DNA of 48,136 bases from the NCBI GenBank assembly GCA_014729495.1, contig WJJV01000112.1, forward strand, positions 1 through 48,136, in the 5' to 3' direction. Under the pieces are notes generated by a model, which did not search any database, was not told where the DNA came from, and saw nothing but the letters and a program-made list of their open reading frames with translations. The DNA is from Candidatus Woesearchaeota archaeon (GTDB taxonomy: Archaea; Nanobdellota; Nanobdellia; Woesearchaeales; UBA12501). Within the stretch, counting starts at the first letter, position 1. Each line of letters opens with the position of its first letter. The position numbers and the translations under genes were made by a program. Below are positions 9,352 to 17,718 of this stretch, piece by piece.

Positions 9352-12327
9352 TCATGTACTGAAATCTATTGTGAACTCATCCTGACCTATCATCTCAATG
9401 CTTGCTGAGTCAATCACCATATCCTCATTTCTGATCCTGAAACAGTAGCAGCCTCTCTCAGGAACAGTGATATGCGATGTCCTCTCTTTCTGCCCGTCCT
9501 GCCATTCAACTGTATCAGTATGCACCTCTTCGCCAGGATCTGAGCACTCACCTTTGAGTATGTGATAGGCTATCCTCAGCCAGTCCACTCCGAGCTGAGC
9601 CCTGAAGACCTTGTCAGGTATGAATGTGACCTCTCCATTCAGGCCGTGCATCCTGATTATGTGGTTTGTCGAAGACTCAATAGAGAGCCCCAGCTTGCCT
9701 GTCCTTACCTCATTTGTCTTGCTTGCTGGATTGGTTCCTGCACACTCAATCTCAGGCTTAAGCTCTTCAGGCTCTGCTGCCTCCACATCAATGACATACT
9801 CCTCAGCTTCCCTTACACTGATATCATCAAGATCAGTATAGACTGCCTCAAGGTCATTTCCGGACATAAAGTATTCATCATGCTCAGCAAGAACCCTTGA
9901 GGCTGCCCTTGTCCCAAGGACATCATATCCAGCAGCCACAAGCCCAAGATTGCCGTTGTTCTCGTAGAGCCTGAGTATTCCTGTATCCGGCCTTATTGTG
10001 CTCTCTTTTCCGCACGCAGGGAAGTCCAGACCCATAAGCTCTGCTGATACACTGTTAACACAAGGGCCTCCTATTGAGATTATGTTCCGGCTTTTCTCCA
10101 TCCCATCCATCTCGCTTGCCAGCTTAGCTGTGCCTGAGTCTATCTCATCTAGTACATACCTCTCTTTCTCCTCTATTATCTCAAGCTCTGAATAATGAGG
10201 AGCTATGAAGAAGTCATCTGTGAGCTCATTGTCTGGATAGTTCATGATGACCCATTGCTTGTCTTCATCATCATACAGAACATCTGTGGAGTATATTGTC
10301 GCTGACCTTATTGTGTCGCTGTTGCCTTCAGATATATCATGCCATCCTGCTTTGAGCAGGAGTGACCTGATATCATATATCTGCTGGAATGTGGAGCCGA
10401 ATGTTCCATTGGCCATGTTTGCTGCATAGAAGGCTTCAGGCAGCCCTCCTGGAATGCCCTGGCCTGCGTAAAGCCCTGCAGTCATAGCGATTATTGAGTT
10501 CCTATAAAGAACAAGCTCGTCTTTGGGACGTTCTATATCTATCTCTTCATTGGCAAGGTCAGGGTATAGCTTTATGCTAATGTTTGTTACATAATCTGAA
10601 GTCTCATCATCTGTCTCCTCCAGAAGATGGAATGTCGCATTCTCTCCCTCTGTATCAAGCGTGAAAGTGGCTCCTTTGCCTGTCTCAGCAGGCTGGTCAA
10701 GAACAGAATCAGTGATGTTGACAATGCCGTTGGTCTCGTCTATTATCATCTGGATATTGCCTATGCCTGAAAGGTATAATACTGAGGGAGCTGTTGTGCT
10801 GTCTGTGTAATCCTCATCATCATGATCCCTGCTGTAAGTCCTGTCATAAATATCAATCTTATCTTTTGAAGTGTCTATGTCTCTTATCTCAAGGATGTGA
10901 AGCTCTTCGCCTGTTGTGACAGCGAATATCAGGCTGCCTTCGCATTCTTTGACAGATGTCTTATTGCAGATATCACCTTCCATGAGGAGCTGTTCATCAT
11001 CATCCTCTCCGAACAGCACAGCTGAGCCATTCATGTAGAGAGGTATTGCCGCTTTCCTGCCGTCATTGTTGTCCAATAATATCTCTGCTTCGTCATCCCC
11101 GTCTGTCTCTATCTGTATTGACTCTATAATATAGTTGACTCCGCCATGCACCATCTTAAAGCTCTGGAAAACAGGATCAAGCATCTCTTCCTCTTCACTG
11201 AGATAAATATCATCTTCAGGCTCATAGCTTATGTTGAATCCTTTCCATTCACCTGCGATTCCCTGGAAGTAGACTCTTGATCCGCTGACATCCATGCCGT
11301 CAATCTCTACTTCATTGCCGTCCTCAAGCGTCAGCTCTGATGCTCCGAGGCTGAGCCTGCATATATCAGTGTCCTGAAGTTCAGAATGCACAGCCACAGC
11401 TTCAGCCAATCCTATGGTGATTCCGTTGATCTCCCTGCTGGAGCCTTTACTTATCCAGAGGATATCTCCATCAACAGATACTCCGCACATGTCCTCATCA
11501 TCATTCACATCCATTACCTCTATCTCATGCTCAGTTCCTTCTATGATCCTGTTTAGTGTCTTTCCCTGCTGGAGCCATAATATGCTGTCGCCTGAAAGCA
11601 GAGTCAGCTTGTTTATCCTGTAGCCTCCAGATGCTCCTGCATCTCCTACATAGGTTATTGTGTAATCCCTGCCCTGGATAGTAAGCAGTGTGTCTTCCAG
11701 GTCATCTGAGGGCCTCTGGCCTGATGCTGAGCTGTTCGTGTACTCAACAGGATCATCGAACTCCAGTGAGTAATCATAGATCAGGTCACTGCTGTCAAAG
11801 AGCACATAAGGTCCTGAATCCCTGCCATCAGGCTGGTGCAGCTTTGCCACGCCTGATTCAGAATCATCTATGAATCGGAGTATCTGCCTGTACCTGTTGC
11901 TGTTTGATGTCTCTCCTTCATCATCCTCATAGGTCTCCTCAGCAAGTATCACCGGCAGTTCATTCTCACCGATCCTCTCATAGACATCAGCCAGGCTGTC
12001 AAGTCCTGGAGTATAATGATTGCCTGGCCGGTCAATCCTGAAAGCCCCTTCCATATCCCTTATGGCAAGATCAAGGGCTATACTCTTCCCTTGTTTCATA
12101 GCATACTGAAGCCCTGTGCCTATATCTATTGCTCCGATGACATCTCCTGGATCAGCTTCATCACCTATCACTATCACTGCATCTAGTGAGCCGTCATCTA
12201 TGAATATCTCTGGGTAGAATTCAAGATCAGGAGGGTTAGCAAGTACGCAGAAAGAGTTTATGATGATGAACGCAAGCGCAACAGGAAAGATGATGGCTTC
12301 AGTCCTGATATTATTGATCTTATACAC
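9352..12327 (-). CDS. S-layer protein (Methanococcus-type)
   Basis: About 990 residues. A hydrophobic signal segment EAIIFPVALAFIIINSFCVLA is followed by DAVIVIGDEADPGDVIGAIDIGTGL, the N-terminal signature of archaeal S-layer proteins (an alternating V/I and D repeat read as IVVG...DV..A.DIA). The C-terminal part has the matching family block: ISIGGPCVNSVSAELMGL, TGILRLYENNGNLGLVAAGYD and TRAASRVLAEHDEYF. The protein is acidic and has N-x-S/T sites. It should form the outer protein lattice. The start is uncertain: there is no ATG before the signal segment within the transcript implied by the TATA element at 12365-12376. A GTG at 12327 lies inside GAGGTG, and an in-frame ATC at 12318 stands at normal distance from that ribosome binding site. 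Confidence 0.8.
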   Translation of the reverse strand: MYKINNIRTEAIIFPVALAFIIINSFCVLANPPDLEFYPEIFIDDGSLDAVIVIGDEADPGDVIGAIDIGTGLQYAMKQGKSIALDLAIRDMEGAFRIDRPGNHYTPGLDSLADVYERIGENELPVILAEETYEDDEGETSNSNRYRQILRFIDDSESGVAKLHQPDGRDSGPYVLFDSSDLIYDYSLEFDDPVEYTNSSASGQRPSDDLEDTLLTIQGRDYTITYVGDAGASGGYRINKLTLLSGDSILWLQQGKTLNRIIEGTEHEIEVMDVNDDEDMCGVSVDGDILWISKGSSREINGITIGLAEAVAVHSELQDTDICRLSLGASELTLEDGNEVEIDGMDVSGSRVYFQGIAGEWKGFNISYEPEDDIYLSEEEEMLDPVFQSFKMVHGGVNYIIESIQIETDGDDEAEILLDNNDGRKAAIPLYMNGSAVLFGEDDDEQLLMEGDICNKTSVKECEGSLIFAVTTGEELHILEIRDIDTSKDKIDIYDRTYSRDHDDEDYTDSTTAPSVLYLSGIGNIQMIIDETNGIVNITDSVLDQPAETGKGATFTLDTEGENATFHLLEETDDETSDYVTNISIKLYPDLANEEIDIERPKDELVLYRNSIIAMTAGLYAGQGIPGGLPEAFYAANMANGTFGSTFQQIYDIRSLLLKAGWHDISEGNSDTIRSATIYSTDVLYDDEDKQWVIMNYPDNELTDDFFIAPHYSELEIIEEKERYVLDEIDSGTAKLASEMDGMEKSRNIISIGGPCVNSVSAELMGLDFPACGKESTIRPDTGILRLYENNGNLGLVAAGYDVLGTRAASRVLAEHDEYFMSGNDLEAVYTDLDDISVREAEEYVIDVEAAEPEELKPEIECAGTNPASKTNEVRTGKLGLSIESSTNHIIRMHGLNGEVTFIPDKVFRAQLGVDWLRIAYHILKGECSDPGEEVHTDTVEWQDGQKERTSHITVPERGCYCFRIRNEDMVIDSASIEMIGQDEFTIDFST

Positions 12328-12362
12328 CTCTTTATGATCTAAGAATAGGATATAAGTATAGT

Positions 12363-12378
12363 TGATATATAAAAGTTT
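12363..12378 (-). promoter_or_regulatory. TATA promoter of the S-layer gene
   Basis: On the minus strand the sequence CTTTTATATATC is a strong archaeal box A. It predicts transcription starting around 12340-12345, giving a leader of about 15-25 bases, and argues against the far upstream ATG at 12408, which would lie ahead of the transcription start. Confidence 0.6.
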
Positions 12379-12425
12379 TGCATGATAATGCTGATAATGC
12401 ATTACCAATCATAAAGGACTGGCAT

Positions 12426-12728
12426 TCAGAACTCTGACTTGTCAACCATATAGATGAACATTATCTTTGATGCAGACTCTATCCTCTGGCACTGCACCTT
12501 GCCGTTGAACTTCAGCTCATCCCTCAGCTGTCTGGGTATAAGGAAGTATTTTGTTGCCTCATTCTTGCCCCTCTGGCTAAGATTGGCCTCAAGCTGTGAA
12601 TTATGCAGAGAGAAAAGATGGATCTTGTCCATATGTCCCTGAAGCTGCTTTGCTTCATCATAGTCAACAGCAACCTCAAAGACCACTTTCCGGTCATCCC
12701 TTATCCTTGAAGATATTATATTGCCCAT
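12426..12728 (-). CDS. Small protein of unknown function
   Basis: A 100-residue soluble protein, MGNIISSRIRDDRKVVFEVA and onwards, that I cannot assign. The N-terminal half alternates strand and helix (VVFEVAVDYDEAKQLQGHMDKIHLFS). The C-terminal half has NEATKYFLIPRQLRDELKFNG followed by KVQCQRIESASKIMFIYMV, which resembles a small beta-rich DNA-binding domain such as AbrB/SpoVT, where a KYFLIP-like turn precedes a helix; this is a weak resemblance. No signal peptide, Cys pair or catalytic motif is visible. It lies immediately upstream of the S-layer gene on the same strand but is separated from it by a promoter, so it is probably transcribed alone. Confidence 0.65.
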   Translation of the reverse strand: MGNIISSRIRDDRKVVFEVAVDYDEAKQLQGHMDKIHLFSLHNSQLEANLSQRGKNEATKYFLIPRQLRDELKFNGKVQCQRIESASKIMFIYMVDKSEF

Positions 12729-13054
12729 GATATGTTGCCTCTGTGGTCTGCGTACAAGATTATTGCACTGATAAGACAGGATAAATGCAATTATTTAAAA
12801 AATTTATGGATAAAAAAATTGTTTTTGGGATAAAACAGGAATTGCCTATCCAGCCTGATCATTGCATTCAGTTGAATATCAATTATTGTAGATTGACTAT
12901 AGGAGAAAGCAATCAGTATTCATCATCATTATTTATCCAGAATAAGATTATCAGGATAAGAATTGATGGGTAAAGCTTAATAGTAAAGATATCAAACAAT
13001 CATAAGAGGTGTATTTTTATCAAAGCAAAATATTTTCCGATAATCTCTTATGCA
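12729..13054. other. Intergenic AT-rich region between divergent genes
   Basis: No convincing gene. It contains the divergent promoters of the 100-residue protein and the radical SAM gene. The most notable element is GAGGTG (13006-13011), a good ribosome binding site that is followed after seven bases by ATC rather than ATG, in frame with the radical SAM gene. Confidence 0.5.
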
Positions 13055-14590
13055 GTGCAGTCAAGAGGGCCTGTCCTGAGCGGACTTTTCACTGATAATG
13101 GCCTTGGACTTCTTGCAGCTTATATTGAACGTGCAGGATACAAGCCAGTGATATTTGATTATAACAACACTGAAACAATAAGAGATGTTGCTCAGCATGG
13201 CAAAGAAGGGTTTGTCAAAGGAGCTGTTGATGAGATTGATCAGTTTGTGAAGCAGAAAGAGCTCAGCATTATAGGATTCAAGGCATATGCAAATGGATTC
13301 AGGGATACTGTGAGCATGATAAGCCAGCTTAAGCATAGGAATCCTAAGCTAAAGGTGGTCATAGGAGGCCCGCATGTAGGGTGGTTCGGAAAGCATATTC
13401 TTAATGCGAGCACTGAGGCAGACTATGCAATAATCGGTGAAGCAGAGGAATCGCTTCCTATGCTGATTGATAGTGTCTACAAAGGAGGCACTGTGCAGGA
13501 TATACCAAACCTCATTTACAGGCATGGGAAAGATTTGGTTCAGAACCCCCGGAAGTTCACTAAGCTTGATGATCTCCTCCACCCCATATACAATAAAGAG
13601 GTCTATAGGGATATTGAGAGCAAGATATTCGTGCCTGTTGTTGAGAACAGCAGAGGATGCTGGTGGAACAAGTGCAGTTTCTGCGCATATCCTCTCACTA
13701 ATGGGCTATTCAGGCAGAGGCCGGTTGAACAGGTGGTGGCAGAGCTTGAGCACAACAAGAATACATTCGGAGCAGCATTCTCAAGGCTTGCTGACCCAAG
13801 CCCTTCTCCAAAAGCTCTTCACAAGCTTGTTGATAATCTAGGGCCTGAATACAGGCTCAGCTCATTCATCAGGACAGCAAAAGGATATGATTTTGAGAAG
13901 CTGGCGCGCAATTTCATAACATTCTTTGTGGGAGTTGAGTCAGCAAACCATCATGCACTCAAGAATGTGCTCAACAAGACCAATGACCCTGAAAGATACC
14001 TTGCAGATGCCAGAAAGATGCTTTCTGATGCAGAAAGAGCAGGGATCTCAATGAATGTGTCAATGATCATACCTTCCCCTGGAGAGACAGACGAGACAAT
14101 GCAGGAAAGCATTGATTTTATACTTGAGACCCAGCCCCATTATTTCACCTGCCTTCCTCTGGGCCCGATACCTGGAAGGCCTGTTTCAGAAAAAGCGCTT
14201 GAACAGGGAGAATCAGGAGATCTTGTCCTGAAAGATAGCCATCTGTCTGAAGGCATATTCTATGAGGTAGACCCATTGCTCCCTCATGACCAGTGGATGG
14301 ATCCATTGTGGTATCTAAGGGTGAATGGCGAGCTGCATCCCAATGCTTTTGAGATCACAAAAGAGCTTATCGGGCAGACTATGGAAGCAGGAATACCTCC
14401 ATCTTCTGATGAAGTTGTACTTATGGCATATCTGATGAACAACGGACTGAGTGATGTCAAGGAAGAGAACAGAAGACAAGTGTTTGATTTCATGATGAAA
14501 GCAAGGGCAAGCCTTGCAGAAGGGAACTTTGAAGAGACAGAGAAGCTGAAAGATACTATAAATGCCAATCAGGGAATAAGATGGCCATAA
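13055..14590 (+). CDS. B12-binding-domain radical SAM enzyme
   Basis: From the GTG at 13055 the product is 511 residues. The first 150 residues form a cobalamin-binding Rossmann domain (GLGLLAAYIERAGYKPVIFDYN, KVVIGGPHVGWFG, YAIIGEAEESL). The radical SAM cluster motif is SRGCWWNKCSFC, with Cys202, Cys207 and Cys210 in a CX4CX2C spacing; TIM-barrel motifs FFVGVESANHHALKNVLNKT and MNVSMIIPSPGETDETM follow. Such enzymes catalyse radical methylations and rearrangements of natural products, lipids or RNA. The domain appears to begin upstream: codons before the GTG read KAKYFPIISYA, the expected first strand, pointing to a non-standard start (ATC at 13019) or an indel in the T run at 13014-13018. 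It overlaps the acyltransferase gene by 10 bases, so the two probably act on one product. Confidence 0.88.
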   Translation: MQSRGPVLSGLFTDNGLGLLAAYIERAGYKPVIFDYNNTETIRDVAQHGKEGFVKGAVDEIDQFVKQKELSIIGFKAYANGFRDTVSMISQLKHRNPKLKVVIGGPHVGWFGKHILNASTEADYAIIGEAEESLPMLIDSVYKGGTVQDIPNLIYRHGKDLVQNPRKFTKLDDLLHPIYNKEVYRDIESKIFVPVVENSRGCWWNKCSFCAYPLTNGLFRQRPVEQVVAELEHNKNTFGAAFSRLADPSPSPKALHKLVDNLGPEYRLSSFIRTAKGYDFEKLARNFITFFVGVESANHHALKNVLNKTNDPERYLADARKMLSDAERAGISMNVSMIIPSPGETDETMQESIDFILETQPHYFTCLPLGPIPGRPVSEKALEQGESGDLVLKDSHLSEGIFYEVDPLLPHDQWMDPLWYLRVNGELHPNAFEITKELIGQTMEAGIPPSSDEVVLMAYLMNNGLSDVKEENRRQVFDFMMKARASLAEGNFEETEKLKDTINANQGIRWP

Positions 14591-15372
14591 AGACAATACT
14601 AGCCCAAACAAAAGAAGAGCTTGAGATGGGAGCGCTCGTGAGATTTAAAGTATTTGCTGATGACGAAGGAAGCCTTATCCCATCTGATTTCCCATCTGGC
14701 AGAGAGATAGATGGGTTTGATATCCATCAAACATCTGCAATGATAATTGCCTTGGATGCTGATGAACCTGTAGGCACAGTAAGAGTGCTTCTTGAGAACA
14801 GAGAGATTGCTGATAGAAATGGATGGGATTATGGCCTTGACATAGAGACTATGTATTCCCTCAGACCCTACAAAGATAGAGAAATAGCTATTGCAGAAGT
14901 TCCCCGCACATGTGTTATTAAGTCACACAGAAGAGGTCCTGTTCTGATGGAACTTTACAAGAAGGTTTACCAGTTCTGCAGGGATGCTGATGTGACTCAT
15001 GTATGCGGGTCTGTATCAACTTATTCTGATAATATAAAGGATGCTGAGATAATATATTACCTGATCAGAAAGAAAGGAATGCTGGGAGATATTGAACTTC
15101 CAAGAAAAGAGAGTCATATAAAGTCAGAGGGTATAAAGATAGACCAGTATCCTGATCTGGATGATTCTTCACCTGACACTATAGAAAAATATCTAAAAAG
15201 AGGCGATGAGCTTCGACTTCCAGGAATTGTAAGAGTCCTCAGTAATCTTGGAGTAAAGATAGTAGGGCAGCCAGAGTATTACAGGAAATTTGACAGATAT
15301 ATTCTGCCTATGTCACTTGAACTCAGCAGTATTCCAGAACCGGCAAAATCTTATTTTGAGAGCAAATCATAA
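14581..15372 (+). CDS. GNAT-fold acyltransferase of the FeeM/LuxI-like (autoinducer or N-acyl amino acid synthase) type
   Basis: A 263-residue protein whose ATG lies inside the end of the radical SAM gene (10-base overlap). Its N-terminus, VRFKVFADDEGSLIPSDFP...EIDGFDIHQTSAMIIALDADEPVGTVRVLLEN, follows the pattern of LuxI, FeeM and exosortase-associated acyltransferases: R..VF..., D.fD, then the GNAT strand with VG.vR. EVPRTCVIKSHRRGPVLMELYKKVYQF would be the acyl-CoA or acyl-carrier-binding loop and helix. The C-terminal LPGIVRVLSNLGVKIVGQPEYYRKFDRYILPM matches the end of the FeeM/OlsB-like group. These enzymes attach fatty acyl groups to amino acids or S-adenosylmethionine. The exact substrate is unknown; an ordinary GNAT acetyltransferase remains possible. 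The gene meets the V4R sensor gene tail to tail with a six-base overlap. Confidence 0.65.
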   Translation: MAIKTILAQTKEELEMGALVRFKVFADDEGSLIPSDFPSGREIDGFDIHQTSAMIIALDADEPVGTVRVLLENREIADRNGWDYGLDIETMYSLRPYKDREIAIAEVPRTCVIKSHRRGPVLMELYKKVYQFCRDADVTHVCGSVSTYSDNIKDAEIIYYLIRKKGMLGDIELPRKESHIKSEGIKIDQYPDLDDSSPDTIEKYLKRGDELRLPGIVRVLSNLGVKIVGQPEYYRKFDRYILPMSLELSSIPEPAKSYFESKS

Positions 15373-16011
15373 GCTCTTAGAAATATCCTTTATCCCTGAA
15401 ACAATATCTTTTGTTCTCTGTGCTTTGTAATTGGAATCCTTATCATTCCACTCTTCAACAGGCTTAATCATAAATTCACACTTCTTTTTTCCTGTTGCCA
15501 TACAAGAAGTTTCTACACAAAAAACCTTTATTCCAATAACTTCTTCAATAAAACCTGCACAACTCCCTCTTCCAAAGTGATCAACCTGGTGTTTCTGTAT
15601 CCCAAATATCTTCCGATATTCCTCTGCGTATGTAGAATACCCACTTAATATAAACAGATTATTCTTAAAATCTATGACTTTCCATTCCCATTTCCCCCAT
15701 CCAGCAAGCTCGCCCTGTCCTGTGTTAAACTGCAGGAGTTTTTTCTTGTCTGTGATTGTCTTTGCATACCCAAAATTCTGAGTTATAATCTTATAGACAT
15801 TTTTTGCCTGATATCTTCCCTGTTCATAAAAGAAGGTCATTGCTTCTTTTATACCTAAATTCTTTTCCATAATCCTATTAAGATAAACTGTTGAGAACAA
15901 AGGAAATACATTGCCAGGTGTATTCCAGAGAAGAAATTTTCCATCCTTAATTTGTATGGACTTAAATCTGAGTACTTTCTGCACTATTGAAGGAGGGGCC
16001 CTGAAACTCAT
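15367..16011 (-). CDS. V4R-domain small-molecule sensor protein
   Basis: A 214-residue protein with no membrane segment. The C-terminal two thirds show the V4R (4-vinyl reductase / XylR activator) pattern: EQGRYQAKNVYKII, GWGKWEWKVIDF, then HFGRGSCAGFIEEVIGIKVFCVETSCMATGKKKCEFMI, where the small residues and the Cys pair near the end shape a hydrophobic ligand pocket with a possible metal site. V4R domains bind small aromatic or lipid-like ligands and are found in bacteriochlorophyll enzymes, XylR-type regulators and TRAPP-like Bet3 proteins. There is no attached output domain. It is the third gene of an operon after the HAMP-PAS protein and KaiC (11-base gap), so it probably feeds a ligand signal into them. 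Base composition is somewhat more AT-rich than in its neighbours (21 G+C in 60 bases at 15601-15660). Confidence 0.8.
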   Translation of the reverse strand: MSFRAPPSIVQKVLRFKSIQIKDGKFLLWNTPGNVFPLFSTVYLNRIMEKNLGIKEAMTFFYEQGRYQAKNVYKIITQNFGYAKTITDKKKLLQFNTGQGELAGWGKWEWKVIDFKNNLFILSGYSTYAEEYRKIFGIQKHQVDHFGRGSCAGFIEEVIGIKVFCVETSCMATGKKKCEFMIKPVEEWNDKDSNYKAQRTKDIVSGIKDISKSL

Positions 16012-16022
16012 ATTTATTCATC

Positions 16023-16775
16023 TCACTTTATAGTATGCACTTTCAAACCCTTGCTGCTTATCTCCAGAGGGTGTATATCCTCATCATTATGGGTGCCTCT
16101 CATTTTCCTTATGAGAAGACTTCTTGAATACTCTCCGCCCATTGACTCAAATGTGAGAAGAAGTACACCATCTGCCTGGAACTCAGACACAGTATCCCTG
16201 GAAAGATATTCTCCTTTCTCAGGAGCCTCTGAAGTGACAAGTGTTGTGCAGCCGAGGCTCTTCAGGTCTGTGAGAAATCCATAGATGAACCTCTTTATCA
16301 CAAAATCTCCAAGAACTGGAGGTGAGAAGAATGCCTTGTAGTTCATTATATCTCTCAGTGCTATGTCCTTTATAGGAGTATAGATAGGTGCATTGACAGC
16401 AAGTGTGGACAGTGAGTCAACAACAAGCCTTGTGACTTTTCTTTTCCTGACCTCTGCCTTTATCTCATCTATTGAGTGAGGCCCCAGAGAGTCTGCTGGT
16501 ATGTGCATGAGGGTCAGCTTTCCGCTCTTCTCCAGCTTTGATATATCAAGGCCTATGCCTTTTGCCTGCTCCCTGATGCTGTCAAGGCTCTGCTCAAGGG
16601 TTATGTACATTGATTTTTCTTTGAACTTGGATACTCCATTATGGATATACTCAAGGGTAAAAAGGGTCTTTCCTGTTCCTGGAGTGCCTATGACAAGTAC
16701 TGTGTGGCCCTGCGGTATCCCTCCCTCTATAAGCTTGTCAAATCCCTGGACTCCTGTCTTGATTCTCTTTGCCAT
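16023..16775 (-). CDS. KaiC-like RecA-family ATPase in sensor operon
   Basis: A 250-residue single-domain KaiC relative: Walker A GTPGTGKT (30-37), a Glu in ITLEQSLD at the place of the KaiC catalytic Glu pair (here EQ, so one acid is replaced), Walker B RLVVDSLSTL, and C-terminal RSLLIRKMRGTHNDEDIHPLEISSKGL. Compared with the paralog at 8543-9241 it has an extra loop (IKDIALRDIMNYKAFFSPPV) after the Walker B strand. It begins four bases after the stop of the HAMP-PAS gene and is followed 11 bases later by the V4R gene, so the three are one operon. KaiC-like proteins in archaea often act as ATP-driven signal hubs bound to PAS or kinase partners; here it may integrate the two sensors. Confidence in the family is high, in the role low. 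Confidence 0.88.
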   Translation of the reverse strand: MAKRIKTGVQGFDKLIEGGIPQGHTVLVIGTPGTGKTLFTLEYIHNGVSKFKEKSMYITLEQSLDSIREQAKGIGLDISKLEKSGKLTLMHIPADSLGPHSIDEIKAEVRKRKVTRLVVDSLSTLAVNAPIYTPIKDIALRDIMNYKAFFSPPVLGDFVIKRFIYGFLTDLKSLGCTTLVTSEAPEKGEYLSRDTVSEFQADGVLLLTFESMGGEYSRSLLIRKMRGTHNDEDIHPLEISSKGLKVHTIK

Positions 16776-16779
16776 TGGT

Positions 16780-17718
16780 TCACCTCTTGGATTTCTTTGT
16801 TTTCTTTGATTTTGCTTGGTTTTTTCTGGATGATTTTTTCTTATATTCCTTGATATTGCCAGACTCTTTTGCCTGCGGAGTTATCTCAATCTTTCTCTTA
16901 TGCACCCCATCTTTAGGCACCTGTATGAATCCATTGGCAGCCCAGTACCTCAGCTGCTCCTCAAGGTCGAATATCTCGCTCAGGTCCCTCAAGAAGAATG
17001 CCTCTCCTATCTGATTCCCTTTTGAATCATGCAATGCAGTCAGATTGCTGACGACTATTATGGTTGAGCCGTCTTTTCTTCTTATGGGCAGGACAAAGTC
17101 CTCTACTTTCCCCCCTTTATTGAACTGCTGGAACTTCTCCTTCACCTTGTCCCTGACCATCTTGGAGGGGAATGCCCTGTCAAACAGCTCCTTCTCTGTC
17201 TGGATATCCTTCTCAGAGTATCCGGTCATCTTAAGGAACTCATTGTTTATTATCAGCAGCCCGTCTGCTCTCTTGAACCCTATTATGGGAATTCCTGAAT
17301 TCTCCAGAACATTCCTCACAAAATCCTCTGATTTCTTGTATTTCTTCTCTATCTCATCCTTTGCCTTCACGATCTCTTTCAGCCCAAGCCCCTTGCCTGT
17401 CCTCATCACAGCCAGCTTCATGCTTATGAGTATCCTGTTGAGTGACTTTGTAAGGTCTTCCAATTCGTCAATCCTGCAGGATTCCATTGATACTGTAAAG
17501 TCCCCTTCTGTTATCCTTTCTATGCCTGAGGATATCTTTGATATTGATGAGCTCATGCACCTTGATACAGCAATGAACAGTGTAAAGGACAGCACCAGTG
17601 TGATTATTATGGTTATGATATGCCCATAAGCGACCTCATCAAGAAAAAGGTACCAGGAAGACAGCACAAGAGCGGTTATTATCAGGAAACCTATTGTTAT
17701 AATCTGTCCAAGCTTCAT
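16780..17718 (-). CDS. Membrane sensor protein with HAMP and PAS domains, no kinase domain
   Basis: A 312-residue protein with two transmembrane helices (about 5-27 and 33-51) joined by a very short outer loop, a HAMP linker (about 52-105, including GIERITEGDFTVSMESCRIDELEDLTKSLNRI), a coiled coil, and one PAS domain (about 131-245; VLENSGIPIIGFKRADGLLIINNEFLKMTGYSEKDI). The C-terminus is a Lys/Arg/Ser-rich tail of about 40 residues. No histidine kinase, cyclase or methyl-accepting segment is present, so output must pass to a partner, most simply the KaiC and V4R proteins encoded after it. A TATA-like element at about 17781-17790 and a GAGG ribosome binding site mark it as the first gene of the operon. 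The basic tail might bind nucleic acid or membrane lipids. Confidence 0.83.
   Translation of the reverse strand: MKLGQIITIGFLIITALVLSSWYLFLDEVAYGHIITIIITLVLSFTLFIAVSRCMSSSISKISSGIERITEGDFTVSMESCRIDELEDLTKSLNRILISMKLAVMRTGKGLGLKEIVKAKDEIEKKYKKSEDFVRNVLENSGIPIIGFKRADGLLIINNEFLKMTGYSEKDIQTEKELFDRAFPSKMVRDKVKEKFQQFNKGGKVEDFVLPIRRKDGSTIIVVSNLTALHDSKGNQIGEAFFLRDLSEIFDLEEQLRYWAANGFIQVPKDGVHKRKIEITPQAKESGNIKEYKKKSSRKNQAKSKKTKKSKR

Noticed and set aside
12785..12973. 62-residue reading frame upstream of the radical SAM gene
   Set aside because: It has no ribosome binding site, AT-driven composition and no recognisable domain, and lies in a divergent promoter region.
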